From the NCBI GenBank assembly GCA_963733105.1, contig CAVTCB010000005.1:124001-188000 (forward strand): a DNA stretch of 64,000 nt, read 5' to 3'. The first letter of the stretch is position 1; every line of letters starts with the position of its first letter. The notes beneath the pieces were generated by a model. It searched no databases. It was not told the DNA's origin and worked only from the letters and a program-made list of their open reading frames with translations. Made by a program: the position numbers and the translations under genes. Below are positions 55,857 to 63,853 of this stretch, one piece after another. The DNA is from JAFAYN01 sp963733105 (GTDB taxonomy: Bacteria > Gemmatimonadota > Gemmatimonadetes > Longimicrobiales > Longimicrobiaceae).

Positions 55857-55994
55857 GGGTTCGGGCGTGCCCCCGCTGGCGCGGGGTCGGGCTGCGGCTC
55901 CGTAGGACACGATACAACCGTGTCCAACGGAGTCGAGCCCCCGCAAACTACGCGGGGTCTCGCCCCTTCGGGCTCGCATCCCTCACGCAACTGC
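55857..55994 (+). repeat. Structured intergenic element, copy 3
   Basis: Third copy. The variable stem is GGACACG/CGTGTCC around ATACAAC. The second stem has changed on both arms to CCCCGC/GCGGGG around AAACTAC, a compensatory change relative to the other copies. Outer stem and TTCG hairpin are conserved. Confidence 0.8.
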
Positions 55995-56027
55995 TTGCCG
56001 TACCTGTAGTTCTGTAGTTGTCGTGCT

Positions 56028-56052
56028 CCCCTCCCCCCTTGCGGGGGAGGGG
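56028..56052 (+). terminator. Hairpin at the end of element copy 3
   Basis: The same 10-bp CCCCTCCCCC/GGGGGAGGGG hairpin as at 46768, again about 35 nt past the conserved CTCACGCAACT end of the element. Confidence 0.5.
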
Positions 56053-56167
56053 CCGGGGGTGGGGGGTAGCCTTCCTTCTTCCCCGCCGCCCCGGCGACGC
56101 CTAACTTGGGGACACCCCTCGCGCGTCCGCGCGCACCTTCCCCGCCCGTCCCCACCGGAGGCCCCCC

Positions 56168-56590
56168 ATGGTCCGGAGCATCCTCGCCGTCGTCGCCGGG
56201 TTCCTGCTCATCGGCACCCTGTCCCTGGGGACCAGCATGGTCCTCATGTCGCTCCTCCCGGAGGTGGCCGACGCCTCCGGCCGCGTGGAGAGCGTCCACT
56301 TCCTCCTCCTGACGCAGCTCTACGTGGCGGTGTACGCCGTCGGCGGGTGCTACCTGGCCGCCCGGCTCGCCCCCGCGCGGCCCATGCTGCACGCGCTCGT
56401 GCTCGGCGGGCTGGGGCTGGCCGTCAACGTGCTGGGCGTGGCGACGCAGTGGGACACCGCCCCGGCCTGGTACCACGTCCTCGCCCTCCTCCTGGTGATG
56501 CCCTACGCCTGGACCGGCGGGCGGCTGCGGGAGCGGGAGCTGGAGCGGAACGGGGAGGCGGGCCGTCCCGGCGCCGTGGCCCCCGCATGA
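56168..56590 (+). CDS. Small four-helix membrane protein
   Basis: 140 residues with GGAGG upstream of ATG 56168. Four hydrophobic segments: ILAVVAGFLLIGTLSLGTSM, LYVAVYAVGGCYLAARL, ALVLGGLGLAVNVLGVA and WYHVLALLLVMPYAWTGG, with a charged C-terminal tail. It is similar in layout to other uncharacterised inner-membrane proteins of this phylum; I cannot assign a function. A TAACTT box at 56102 may be its -7 element. It overlaps the next gene by ATGA, so the two are probably co-expressed. Confidence 0.75.
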   Translation: MVRSILAVVAGFLLIGTLSLGTSMVLMSLLPEVADASGRVESVHFLLLTQLYVAVYAVGGCYLAARLAPARPMLHALVLGGLGLAVNVLGVATQWDTAPAWYHVLALLLVMPYAWTGGRLRERELERNGEAGRPGAVAPA

Positions 56591-57903
56591 CCGCCCTCCT
56601 CCGGGCGGCGTTCCTCGCCGCCCTGGCCGGGTGCGCCGCGCCCGCGCCCCCGCCCGCCCCGGCGCCCGAGCCCGCGGACGTGGTGGCGGCACTGACGCGC
56701 GCCCGCGACGCCCGCCTGGCCGGCGACCGCGCGGGGTTCGTGCGCTACGTCCGCGCCGCCGACTCCCTCGCCCCCGCCCACCCCGCGCTCCTCCTCTCCC
56801 TGGCCCGCGGGTACGCCGGCGCGGGCGACGCCGAGGGGGCGTACCGCGCCCTGGAGCGGCTGGCCGCGTACGGCCTCGCCGCGGACGTGGCGGCCGACGG
56901 CGACTTCGCCCTGGTGCGCGGCCGGCCCGGGTTCCGGGAGCTGGCGGGGCGCCTCGCCGCCGGCGCCGCCCCCGTGGTGCGGAGCGACACCGCCCTGGTG
57001 GTCGCCGACCCCGACCTGATCCCCGAGAGCGTCGCCTACGACCCCGTCAACGGCGCCTTCTACCTGGGGTCGCTCGCCCACAACAAGGTGGTCCGCGTCG
57101 CCCCCGACGGGAGCGTCGCCGACTTCGCGCGCGTGGGCCCCGCCGGGCGGGTGATCGGCGTCCGCATCGACCCGCGGCGCCGCCACCTCTGGGCCGTCAC
57201 CGTGATCCGCGACCCCCGGGCCCCGCGCACCTTCGCCGGCACCGGCGGGCGCACCGCGCTCCTCCAGTACGAGCTGGACACCGGCCGCCTCCTGCAGCGC
57301 TACCCCCCGGGCGAGGACGCCTACCCCCACGCCTTCAACGACGTGGTGGTGGCCCCCGGCGGCGACGTCTACGTGACCGACCACTTCGGGAACGCCGTGT
57401 ACCGCATCCCCGCCGGGAGCGACCGGCTCCAGCTCTTCCACGGCGGCGGCCCGCGGTTCCACTGGCCCAACGGGCTCGACCTTGCCCCCGACGGGAAGCG
57501 CCTGTACGTGGCCCACGTGGAGGGGATCACCGTGCTGGAGCTGGAGAGCGGCCGGGCGACCCCCCTGTCGCGCCCCGACGGCGTCGCCATGGCCGACGTG
57601 GACGGCCTGTACGCCTGCGAGGGCGCCCTGGTGGCCGTGCAGCGGATGCCCGACTTCGAGCAGGTGGCCCGCTTCCGCCTGTCCCCTTCCGGCGACGCCG
57701 TCACCGCGGTGGAGGTCCTGGAGCGCCGCCACCCCGCCTACGCCCAGCCCACCACCGGCGTGGTCGTGGGGAGCTCCCTGTACTACGTCGCCAGCAGCCA
57801 CTTCGCCCGGCTGAGCGACGGACGGCTCACCCCCGCCGCGAAGCCCGCGGCCTCCGTGGTGCTCCGGCTCCCGCTGGGGGCGGAGTGCCGCCCGCCGGCC
57901 TGA
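56587..57903 (+). CDS. SMP-30/NHL-type propeller lipoprotein with TPR-like N-terminus
   Basis: 438 residues. The lipobox in LRAAFLAALAGCAAP predicts a lipid anchor. Residues ~35-115 form two or three TPR-like helical pairs (ADVVAALTRARDARLAGDRA, PALLLSLARGYAGAGDAEGA). A six-bladed propeller follows: IPESVAYDPVNGAFYLGSLA, GRVIGVRIDPRRRHLW, YPHAFNDVVVAPGGDVYVTD, FHWPNGLDLAPDGKRLYVAH, similar to SMP-30/gluconolactonase and strictosidine-synthase-like proteins. It may bind or hydrolyse a small ester or lactone in the periplasm. Substrate unknown. Confidence 0.82.
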   Translation: MTALLRAAFLAALAGCAAPAPPPAPAPEPADVVAALTRARDARLAGDRAGFVRYVRAADSLAPAHPALLLSLARGYAGAGDAEGAYRALERLAAYGLAADVAADGDFALVRGRPGFRELAGRLAAGAAPVVRSDTALVVADPDLIPESVAYDPVNGAFYLGSLAHNKVVRVAPDGSVADFARVGPAGRVIGVRIDPRRRHLWAVTVIRDPRAPRTFAGTGGRTALLQYELDTGRLLQRYPPGEDAYPHAFNDVVVAPGGDVYVTDHFGNAVYRIPAGSDRLQLFHGGGPRFHWPNGLDLAPDGKRLYVAHVEGITVLELESGRATPLSRPDGVAMADVDGLYACEGALVAVQRMPDFEQVARFRLSPSGDAVTAVEVLERRHPAYAQPTTGVVVGSSLYYVASSHFARLSDGRLTPAAKPAASVVLRLPLGAECRPPA

Positions 57904-57910
57904 ACGGCGC

Positions 57911-59179
57911 GTGACCGACCGCGGACGCGAGCGCCAGCGCTCCATCTTCCTGCGGGGGATCGGCGGCGCGCGGCCCGAGGTCCCCGTCGACGCGGAGCGG
58001 CTGGAGCGGGCGGCGAAGGCGGCGATGTCGCCGGAGGCGTGGGCGTACGTGGCGGGCGGTGCGGGGGGCGAGAGCACCGTGCGGGCCAACCGCGAGGCCT
58101 TCGAGCGGTGGCGCATCGTCCCGCGGATGCTGCGCGACGTGTCCGCGCGCGACACCTCGGTCACCCTCTTCGGTGCGCGGCTCCCGTCGCCCCTCCTCCT
58201 GGCCCCCGTCGGCGTGCTGGAGATGGCGCACCCGGAGGCCGACCTGGCGGTGGCGCGCGCGGCCGCCGCCGAGGGGGTGCCGATGATCTTCTCCAGCCAG
58301 GCCTCCTTCCCCATGGAGGCGTGCGCGCGGGAGATGGGGGACGCGCCCCGCTGGTTCCAGCTGTACTGGAGCCGCTCCGACGAGCTGGTCGCCAGCTTCG
58401 TGCGGCGCGCCGAGGCGTGCGGGTGCTCCGCCATCGTCCTCACCCTGGACACCACCCTGCTCGGCTGGCGCCCCCGCGACCTGGAGCTGGGCTACCTCCC
58501 CTTCCTGCGGGGAATGGGGATCGCCCAGTACACCAGCGACCCCGTGTTCCGCGCCTCCCTCGCCGAGCCGCTGGACGCGCCCCCGGCGGAAAAGCCGGCC
58601 GTCAACCTCGCCTCCCTGCGCGCCTTCGCCGGGATGGTGCGGAAGCACCCCGGCCCGCTCCGGGAGAAGCTCCGCTCCGGCGCCCCGCGCGCCGCCGTGC
58701 AGCGCTTCGTCGCCACCTACTCGCGCCCCTCGCTCACCTGGGCCGACCTGGCCTTCCTGCGCGGGCTGACCCGCCTCCCCATCGTCCTCAAGGGCGTCCT
58801 CCACCCCGACGACGCGCGCCTGGCGGTGGAGCACGGGATGGACGGCGTCCTGGTGTCCAACCACGGCGGGCGCCAGGTGGACGGCGCCGTGGGCGCGCTG
58901 GACGCCCTCCCCGGGGTGGTGGAGGCGGTCGGGGGACGGGTCCCCGTCCTCTTCGACAGCGGGGTGCGCGGCGGCGCGGACGTGTTCCGGGCGCTGGCGC
59001 TGGGGGCCGCCGCCGTGTGCCTGGGGCGCCCCTACGTCTACGGCCTGGCCGTCGCCGGGGAGACGGGCGTGCGGGAGGTGCTCCGCAACCTCCTGGCGGA
59101 GCTCGACCTGACGCTGGGGCTCGCCGGGTGCGCCTCCGTGGCCGACGCGGGGCGGGAGTCGCTGGCCTACCGCGGCTGA
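57911..59179 (+). CDS. FMN-dependent alpha-hydroxy-acid oxidase
   Basis: 422 residues, GTG start. FMN/substrate motifs of the LctO/lactate-2-monooxygenase family: AWAYVAGGAGGESTVRANRE, LLAPVGVLEMAHPEADLAVA, FSSQASFPME, WFQLYWSRSDELV, VLTLDTTLLGWRPRDLELG, VLKGVLHPDDARLAVEHGMD, and the catalytic GVLVSNHGGRQVDGAVGALD with His and Arg, then FDSGVRGGADVFRALALGA. The long AEPLDAP...SLRAF insert before the catalytic loop is as in lactate monooxygenases. It oxidises lactate or another 2-hydroxy acid with O2 in the cytoplasm. Confidence 0.92.
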   Translation: MTDRGRERQRSIFLRGIGGARPEVPVDAERLERAAKAAMSPEAWAYVAGGAGGESTVRANREAFERWRIVPRMLRDVSARDTSVTLFGARLPSPLLLAPVGVLEMAHPEADLAVARAAAAEGVPMIFSSQASFPMEACAREMGDAPRWFQLYWSRSDELVASFVRRAEACGCSAIVLTLDTTLLGWRPRDLELGYLPFLRGMGIAQYTSDPVFRASLAEPLDAPPAEKPAVNLASLRAFAGMVRKHPGPLREKLRSGAPRAAVQRFVATYSRPSLTWADLAFLRGLTRLPIVLKGVLHPDDARLAVEHGMDGVLVSNHGGRQVDGAVGALDALPGVVEAVGGRVPVLFDSGVRGGADVFRALALGAAAVCLGRPYVYGLAVAGETGVREVLRNLLAELDLTLGLAGCASVADAGRESLAYRG

Positions 59180-59307
59180 GGCGCGGCGGTCTCGAAGGCC
59201 AGCGACTGGTGGGCGGAGACCCCCGCCATCCGGGTGCGCGACGCCGTGAACAGCGCGTCCAGCGGGACCACGCGCCCGTCGCGCAGCCGCGCCCCCTCCC
59301 GTGGGTG
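59167..59307 (-). pseudogene. Possible C-terminal gene remnant
   Basis: A minus-strand frame of 46 codons, read from just after a TGA at 59310-59308 to a TAG at 59169-59167, reads GARLRDGRVVPLDALFTASR, TRMAGVSAHQSLAFETAAPQ. It looks protein-like and its codon use fits, but there is no start or upstream extension. It may be the tail of a lost gene, or chance. The rest of the gap up to 59416 shows no gene. Confidence 0.25.
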
Positions 59308-59416
59308 TCAACTCGGCACTCCACCCCAACGCGCGGGGCGGGTGGCCTGTACGGAGAGTGTGGAGGGCCGCGGGTGGACCGCGGCCGAGCCCTCACCTCA
59401 CGCACGGAGCCGTCCC

Positions 59417-59794
59417 ATGAGACCCCAGCACCTCGCGCTCGCCCTGGTCCTGCTCGCCGCCCCCTCGTCCCTCCTCGCGCAGTCCCCGCGCGCCGCCCAC
59501 GCCGCCGGCCTCCGCCACGCCTGCGAGCGCTCGTGGGTGTGCGACCGGGTGGAGGACGTGCGGGACCGCCGGGAGAACGTGCGCGACCGGAGGGAGGACC
59601 GCCGGGACCGGCGCGAGGACGTGCGCGACCGCCGGGAGGACGTCCGCGACGCCCGCCACCACGGCGGCCTGCGCGACCGCCTGGAGGACATCCGCGACCG
59701 CCGCGAGGACGTGCGGGACCGGAGGGAGGACCGCCGCGACCGCCGGGAGGACGTGCGCGACCGCCGCGAGAACCGCTTCGACCGGCGCCATTGA
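59417..59794 (+). CDS. Secreted Asp/Arg heptad-repeat protein
   Basis: 125 residues. Signal peptide RPQHLALALVLLAAPSSLLA; two Cys flank a short mature start (LRHACERSWVCDRVEDVRDR). The rest is a near-perfect charged repeat of seven residues, D-R-R-E-[DN]-[VR]-R, about 12 times, interrupted once by DARHHGGLRDRLEDIRD. The regular spacing predicts one long single alpha helix with alternating acidic and basic faces. Family unknown; similar DRRED-rich exported proteins occur in other bacteria. It may be a surface or metal/nucleic-acid-binding helix. A strong terminator follows. Confidence 0.75.
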   Translation: MRPQHLALALVLLAAPSSLLAQSPRAAHAAGLRHACERSWVCDRVEDVRDRRENVRDRREDRRDRREDVRDRREDVRDARHHGGLRDRLEDIRDRREDVRDRREDRRDRREDVRDRRENRFDRRH

Positions 59795-59816
59795 GCCGGG
59801 CAGCTCCGGAAGCGCT

Positions 59817-59850
59817 CCGGCCCCTCTCCCGTTCACGGGGGAGGGGCCGG
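59817..59850. terminator. Bidirectional terminator hairpin
   Basis: CCGGCCCCTCTCCCG and CGGGGGAGGGGCCGG form a 15-bp stem with one mismatch around TTCA. It lies between two convergent genes. Confidence 0.7.
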
Positions 59851-59856
59851 TCCGCT

Positions 59857-60282
59857 TCACAGCTGCGCCTCCAGGCGGTCGAAGTTCTGCTCGTTTGCGG
59901 CCACGACGAACTCCCTCACCCTCTCCCTCTCCTCCGGGTCCTCGAACCGCATCCGCCAGGTGAGCCGCGTCCCGCCGGCCTCCTCGGCGAAGTCCATCAC
60001 CATCCGGAAGCGGTGCGCCGGCGGCTCCGGGTGCAGGAGGACGATGCGCGACGGGGGGTCGACCTCCTCGAACTCCTTCACCATGGCGTACTCGGCGCCG
60101 TCCGGGCCGCGCATGGTGAACCGCCACGCGCCTCCGGGCCGCGGGTCGAACTCGTGGAAGGTGTTGCCGAACCCCTCCGGCCCCCACCACCGGGCCAGGA
60201 GGTCGGGGTCGGTGAACGCGCGGAAGACGGCTTCGCGCGGCGCGCCGAGGAGGCGGGTGGAGACGATCTCCGAATCGGACAT
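59857..60282 (-). CDS. SRPBCC (AHSA1-like) protein
   Basis: 141 residues. Opening IVSTRLLGAPREAVFRAFTD, then PDLLARWWGPEGFGNTFHEF and DPRPGGAWRFTMRGPDG are the hallmark of the activator-of-Hsp90-ATPase-1-like group of the START/SRPBCC superfamily; the end TRLTWRMRFEDPEERERVRE is also typical. These cytoplasmic proteins form a helix-grip pocket for a hydrophobic ligand. Such genes are often regulated by an adjacent ArsR-type repressor, but none is present here. Upstream is the creatininase gene, 37 bp away on the same strand. Confidence 0.9.
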   Translation of the reverse strand: MSDSEIVSTRLLGAPREAVFRAFTDPDLLARWWGPEGFGNTFHEFDPRPGGAWRFTMRGPDGAEYAMVKEFEEVDPPSRIVLLHPEPPAHRFRMVMDFAEEAGGTRLTWRMRFEDPEERERVREFVVAANEQNFDRLEAQL

Positions 60283-60319
60283 CGGGTGCCTGCTCCGGGT
60301 AAGGGTGGTGGGGAGCGCG

Positions 60320-61333
60320 TCAGGGGCGGCGGGGGGCGCCGGCGAGCCAGCGGGCCTGCCTCTCCCCCTGCTCCGCGTCCTCCCGCAGCTGCGCGTCCTC
60401 GGCCTCGCGCACGGGCGGGATGGAGCGCATCCGGTCCGCGTAGCGGGGCACCGTCGCCTCGTCGAGCCCGTCGAGGAGGCGGAGCGCGAGATCGGTGCAG
60501 CCCCGCGACTCCCGCTCGTAGATCCACTGCCCCAGCCGGAGCGTCGCCAGGCGCGGCGCCCCCACGTAGCCGGGCCAGTCCGGCGAGCGCGCCGCCGCCG
60601 CCCACTCCGGCGGACCGGGAGCCGTCAGGTCGCGGGCGCGGCGAACCTCGGCGGGGTCGACCAGGTCCGGGCGCAGGAACCAGGTGCGGGCGGTCTCCAG
60701 CGCTCCCGCGTGCGGGGAGTCCGCGTCCACGCGGGCCGCCGCCGAGTCGAAGAGCGCGACCGGGGGAGCCCCCAGCCCGTCCGCCTGGCACCCGGCGCGG
60801 CCGAGCAGGTGGACCATCAGCCCGCCGTGGGTGGCGCGGAAGTAGTCGCCGGCGAGGTCGAGCGCGCGGTTGTGGTTCGGGTCCCCGTGTCCGTGGAACA
60901 CCAGGACGTAGCGGAACCCCTGCGCGCCGAGCGCGTCGGCCAGGTCGGAGAAGACCGCCTGCAGGGTGGAGGCGCGCACGGCCACCGTCCCGGGAAACGT
61001 CGGCCGCCCGGCGACACGGTTGAACCCCGCGGCTCCCAGGGGGACCGTCGGGAGGACCACGGCGGTCCAGCCGTGCCGTGCCGCGATGGCGGCGGCGACG
61101 TCGGACGCGATCCGCTCGTTGCGGTACCCGTCCGCGGCGACGGGGAGGTGCGGACCGTGCTCCTCCAGGATGCCGCCGGGGATCAGCACGACCGTGCGGG
61201 AGCGGTCGAGCTTCGCGACGTCGGCGGCGCTGAGCTCCGCGAACTGCAGGACCTGCGCGCCGGCAGCCGCGTGGGCACCGGCCAGGAGCGACAGCACGAG
61301 GGGGAGGACGCGGAGGAGGTGCGGGCGGGGCAT
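60320..61333 (-). CDS. Exported creatininase-family amidohydrolase
   Basis: 337 residues from ATG 61333. Signal peptide LLRVLPLVLSLLAGAHAAAG. The creatininase fold shows the metal ligands in LIPGGILEEHGPHLPVAADG (Glu and His), PNHNRALDLAGDYFRATHGG (the Asp/His/Glu cluster region, partly altered), and VLVFHGHGDPNHNRAL. Family members hydrolyse cyclic or linear amides such as creatinine or F420/mycofactocin-type precursors; being exported, this one probably has another substrate. TAGCTT about 55 bp upstream on the minus strand may be its -7 element. Confidence 0.8.
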   Translation of the reverse strand: MPRPHLLRVLPLVLSLLAGAHAAAGAQVLQFAELSAADVAKLDRSRTVVLIPGGILEEHGPHLPVAADGYRNERIASDVAAAIAARHGWTAVVLPTVPLGAAGFNRVAGRPTFPGTVAVRASTLQAVFSDLADALGAQGFRYVLVFHGHGDPNHNRALDLAGDYFRATHGGLMVHLLGRAGCQADGLGAPPVALFDSAAARVDADSPHAGALETARTWFLRPDLVDPAEVRRARDLTAPGPPEWAAAARSPDWPGYVGAPRLATLRLGQWIYERESRGCTDLALRLLDGLDEATVPRYADRMRSIPPVREAEDAQLREDAEQGERQARWLAGAPRRP

Positions 61334-61428
61334 GGGCGGGGGCTGTCGGGGGAAGGACGTGTGGCCGGAGGCGATCGCGCACGAAGCTATCGCACGGACG
61401 ATCGTCGCGGTAGAAGCGGTCGGACGGG

Positions 61429-62422
61429 TCAGCTCCCCGGGTCGAGGAGCGAGTCGGCGATCCTCGCGATCTCCTCGGCCTCGCGCCAGGCCGCCTGGAG
61501 CAGGGCCAGCTCTCCGGCGAGCGCCCGCCTCTCCTCCTCCTCGTGCAGCGCCATCTCGGAAGGCGACGTCGTCCTTCCGCGCGCCCATGGGCGCGCCTCG
61601 CTTTCCGAGAGCCCGCAGGTATCCGGCGGGGCCCCCCTCCCGCTCCAGGATGTCCATCCCTATGGCGACGTCGATCTCGGACGCGCCCGCCTCGTTCAGG
61701 TGTGCGACCCCACGGCGGATCACCCGGCGCGCGACGGCGTCCGGGAGCAGCAGCTTCCGGCCCGTATCCGTGCGGCCCTGGCTCATCAGGGCGCGTGGCA
61801 GCCCGATGTCGGTGAACTCCAGGGTCAGGCCGCTCCCGTCCGGCTCCAGGCCGATCCGGGCGGCCCGCACGTGGGTCGTGCGCACCACGAACGGCTCCTC
61901 GCCGGGCAGCTCACCGGAGCCGATGGGGGATATGACGGTCTCGGTCTGCCTCCACTCCTCGCGGAGACGGCGGTACACGACCAGCGAGGAGAGCGCCAGG
62001 GGCGCGAGCGGAAAGCCCCCGTACATGCCGGCCCACGTCAGGAACGTAGCGGCGGTGCCGAGCCCCGCGAAGAAGAGGTACTTCCGGCGCCGGCCGACGA
62101 GCCGCCGGCCGTACCTCCACGACGCCATCTCACCGGGCAGGGCGTCCCCGACCCGGACCAGCTCGGTGCCGTCGCGGAGGCGGGAGATCCCGATGTTCTC
62201 GTGCTGGACGCGCGTCCGGGTGCCGCGGAAGAGGCGCTCCGCTTCCTCGACGGTCTCCCAGCGCTCCTCCAGCGGCGCGAGGTTCCACCGGCCGCACGAG
62301 CCGCACACGACCCACAGCCTCCCGAGCGCCGCGTCGAACGCGATCCGGCGCCCGACCGGGAACGCTTCCAGCGCTTCGTTATCCCCGAGCCGTGCGGAGC
62401 AGTGGATGCAGTGGCGGTACAT
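61429..62422 (-). CDS. Zinc-ribbon membrane protein, one frameshift
   Basis: About 330 residues from ATG 62422. Two CxxC pairs (CIHCSARLG, VCGSCGRWN) form an N-terminal zinc ribbon of the kind that keeps its mRNA/protein partners unknown; two transmembrane helices follow near residue 125-160 (YLFFAGLGTAATFLTWAGMY, FPLAPLALSSLVVYRRL), then a soluble C-terminal domain (RTTHVRAARIGLEPDGSG, HLNEAGASEIDVAIGMDILE). The frame breaks near 61558; the correct end is EMALHEEEERRALAGELALL to LLDPGS and TGA at 61431-61429. No known family. One of few frame breaks in the right half. Confidence 0.7.
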
Positions 62423-62528
62423 GGGAGCGCACCTGTGAGACGTGCCCGCGGCGCATCGAAGCTGCACCTGCCCGCACACGGGCGCAAGGATCATGTCCCC
62501 GCCGGAGCGGCCGGAGATCCACGCCGAT

Positions 62529-62965
62529 TCAGCCGCGGACGATCCTCCACTCCCGCTCCGGCCGCGGCACGGTCGCGCAGGTCGGCCCTCCGTCCCTCCC
62601 CGTGCCCTCGATGCGCACCTCCAGCCGCGCGTCCGGCGTGGCGGCCACCTCCTCGATCAGCTCCCGGGTGATCGTGGTGAGCGGCACCTTGGCCCGCCGG
62701 TCCCAGTGGGAGTCCGCCTGCCCCGCGCGGACGCCGGAACTGACGTAGACGAAGCGGTCCCGCAGGGCGTCCCCTGCGCGAACGGGCCGAGGAAGTTGGG
62801 CGCGCCGTCGGGGCGCTCGCCGACACGCACCTCGAAGTCGAAGACGAGGACTTCCTCGTCGGCCCTCACCGGCTCGACCAGCTCCGAGCGCCCGCGCTGG
62901 AGCGCGAAATGGACGCCGCGCGGGGGCCGGAGCACGATGATTCGGAGCGACAGCTCGCGTTCCAC
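62529..62965 (-). CDS. DUF5990 protein, one frameshift
   Basis: About 145 residues, GTG start at 62965, 5 nt past the VOC gene stop. First part ERELSLRIIVLRPPRGVHFA and FDFEVRVGERPDGAPNFLGP; the frame breaks near 62777 in GGGGA and continues FVYVSSGVRAGQADSHWDRR, KVPLTTITRELIEEVAATPD to WRIVRG and TGA at 62531-62529. This matches DUF5990, small beta-rich proteins of unknown function. With the VOC gene it forms a tight pair. The break is one base and may be an error. Confidence 0.75.
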
Positions 62966-62970
62966 GGGGT

Positions 62971-63393
62971 CTACTCCTGCACCTGGAAATCCGGGTTCCA
63001 CACCACCTCCCACAGGTGCCCGTCGGGGTCCGCGAAGTAGCCCGCGTACCCTCCCCAGAAGGTGTCGTGCGCCTCCTTCACGATACGGGCTCCAGCGCCG
63101 CGCGCCTCCTCCATCACCGCGTCCACATCCGCCTGGGACGACACGTTGTGCCCGAGCGTGAACTCCGTCGGGGAGGGAGGACCGGCGGGGATGCCGGAGT
63201 CGTACGCGAGGCTGCTCCGCGGCCAGACGGCCAGCTTGAGCCCCGCCTGCAGGTCGAAGAAGGCCACCGCCCCGTGCTCGAGCTCCGTGCCGACGATCCC
63301 CTGCGTCGGGAGGCCGAGGCCGTCCCGGTAGAAGCGGAGCGACCTCTCCAGGTCGTCGACGCCGAGGGTGATCACCGTGACGCGTGGCTTCAT
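62971..63393 (-). CDS. VOC (glyoxalase/bleomycin-resistance) protein
   Basis: 140 residues. Two beta-alpha-beta-beta-beta units of the vicinal-oxygen-chelate fold: VTVITLGVDDLERSLRFYRD, FFDLQAGLKLAVWPRSSLAY, then FTLGHNVSSQADVDAVMEEA and GYAGYFADPDGHLWEVVWNP with the late metal-ligand Glu. Members are metal enzymes (dioxygenases, epimerases, glutathione transferases) or drug-binding proteins; no specific substrate can be given. Next to DUF5990 with a 5-nt gap, on the same strand. Confidence 0.88.
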   Translation of the reverse strand: MKPRVTVITLGVDDLERSLRFYRDGLGLPTQGIVGTELEHGAVAFFDLQAGLKLAVWPRSSLAYDSGIPAGPPSPTEFTLGHNVSSQADVDAVMEEARGAGARIVKEAHDTFWGGYAGYFADPDGHLWEVVWNPDFQVQE

Positions 63394-63415
63394 GCCCGTG
63401 CTCCGTTGTCCGAAG

Positions 63416-63736
63416 CTACACCGGGGAGGCGAGCTTCAACCCGACGATCCCGGCCACGATGAGCGCGATGCACGCCAGCCGGAGCGCACCGGCCGGCTCG
63501 TGGAAGAGGACCATTCCGAGGATCGCCGTCCCGATCGTCCCGATCCCGGTCCATACCGCGTACGCCGTGCCCAGCGGCAGGGTCCGCAGCGCCACGCCCA
63601 GGAGCGCCATGCTGGCGACCAGCGCGGCCGCCGTCCCGACCGTCGGCCAGAGCCGGGTGAATCCCTCGGTGTACTTGAGGCCGACGGCCCATCCCACCTC
63701 CAGCAGACCCGCGAACAGCAGAATGCCCCACCCCAT
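63416..63736 (-). CDS. gdx: Guanidinium exporter Gdx (SugE), SMR family
   Basis: 106 residues from ATG 63736, the usual Gdx/SugE length and start (MGWGILLFAGLLEVGWAVGL) with GGAGG upstream. Four transmembrane helices; the essential Glu lies in helix 1 (GLLEVGWA), and the GLKYTEGFTRLWPT loop is the SugE/Gdx signature rather than EmrE. It works as an antiparallel dimer, exchanging guanidinium for protons. The guanidine-II riboswitch directly upstream (63757-63805) makes the guanidinium role very likely. Previously named sugE (quaternary ammonium exporter) in E. coli. Confidence 0.93.
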   Translation of the reverse strand: MGWGILLFAGLLEVGWAVGLKYTEGFTRLWPTVGTAAALVASMALLGVALRTLPLGTAYAVWTGIGTIGTAILGMVLFHEPAGALRLACIALIVAGIVGLKLASPV

Positions 63737-63756
63737 AGCTCGCCTCCGAGCCTGGT

Positions 63757-63805
63757 GTGGGGCCGTCCCCACGTGCGAATCAGGGGGGCGGGGTCGTCCC
63801 CGCCC
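63757..63805 (-). promoter_or_regulatory. Guanidine-II (mini-ykkC) riboswitch
   Basis: On the minus strand two hairpins each close an ACGR tetraloop: GGGCGGGG-ACGA-CCCCGCCC (63805-63786 region) and GTGGGG-ACGG-CCCCAC (63772-63757), separated by 13 nt and ending ~20 nt before the gdx ATG and its GGAGG. Twin stems with ACGR loops are the definition of the mini-ykkC class, which turns on guanidinium exporters when guanidinium binds between the loops. Confidence 0.92.
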
Positions 63806-63853
63806 TGTATGTCACGTCCAATTTAAGGCCGGGCAGCGAACACGGCTACCCTC

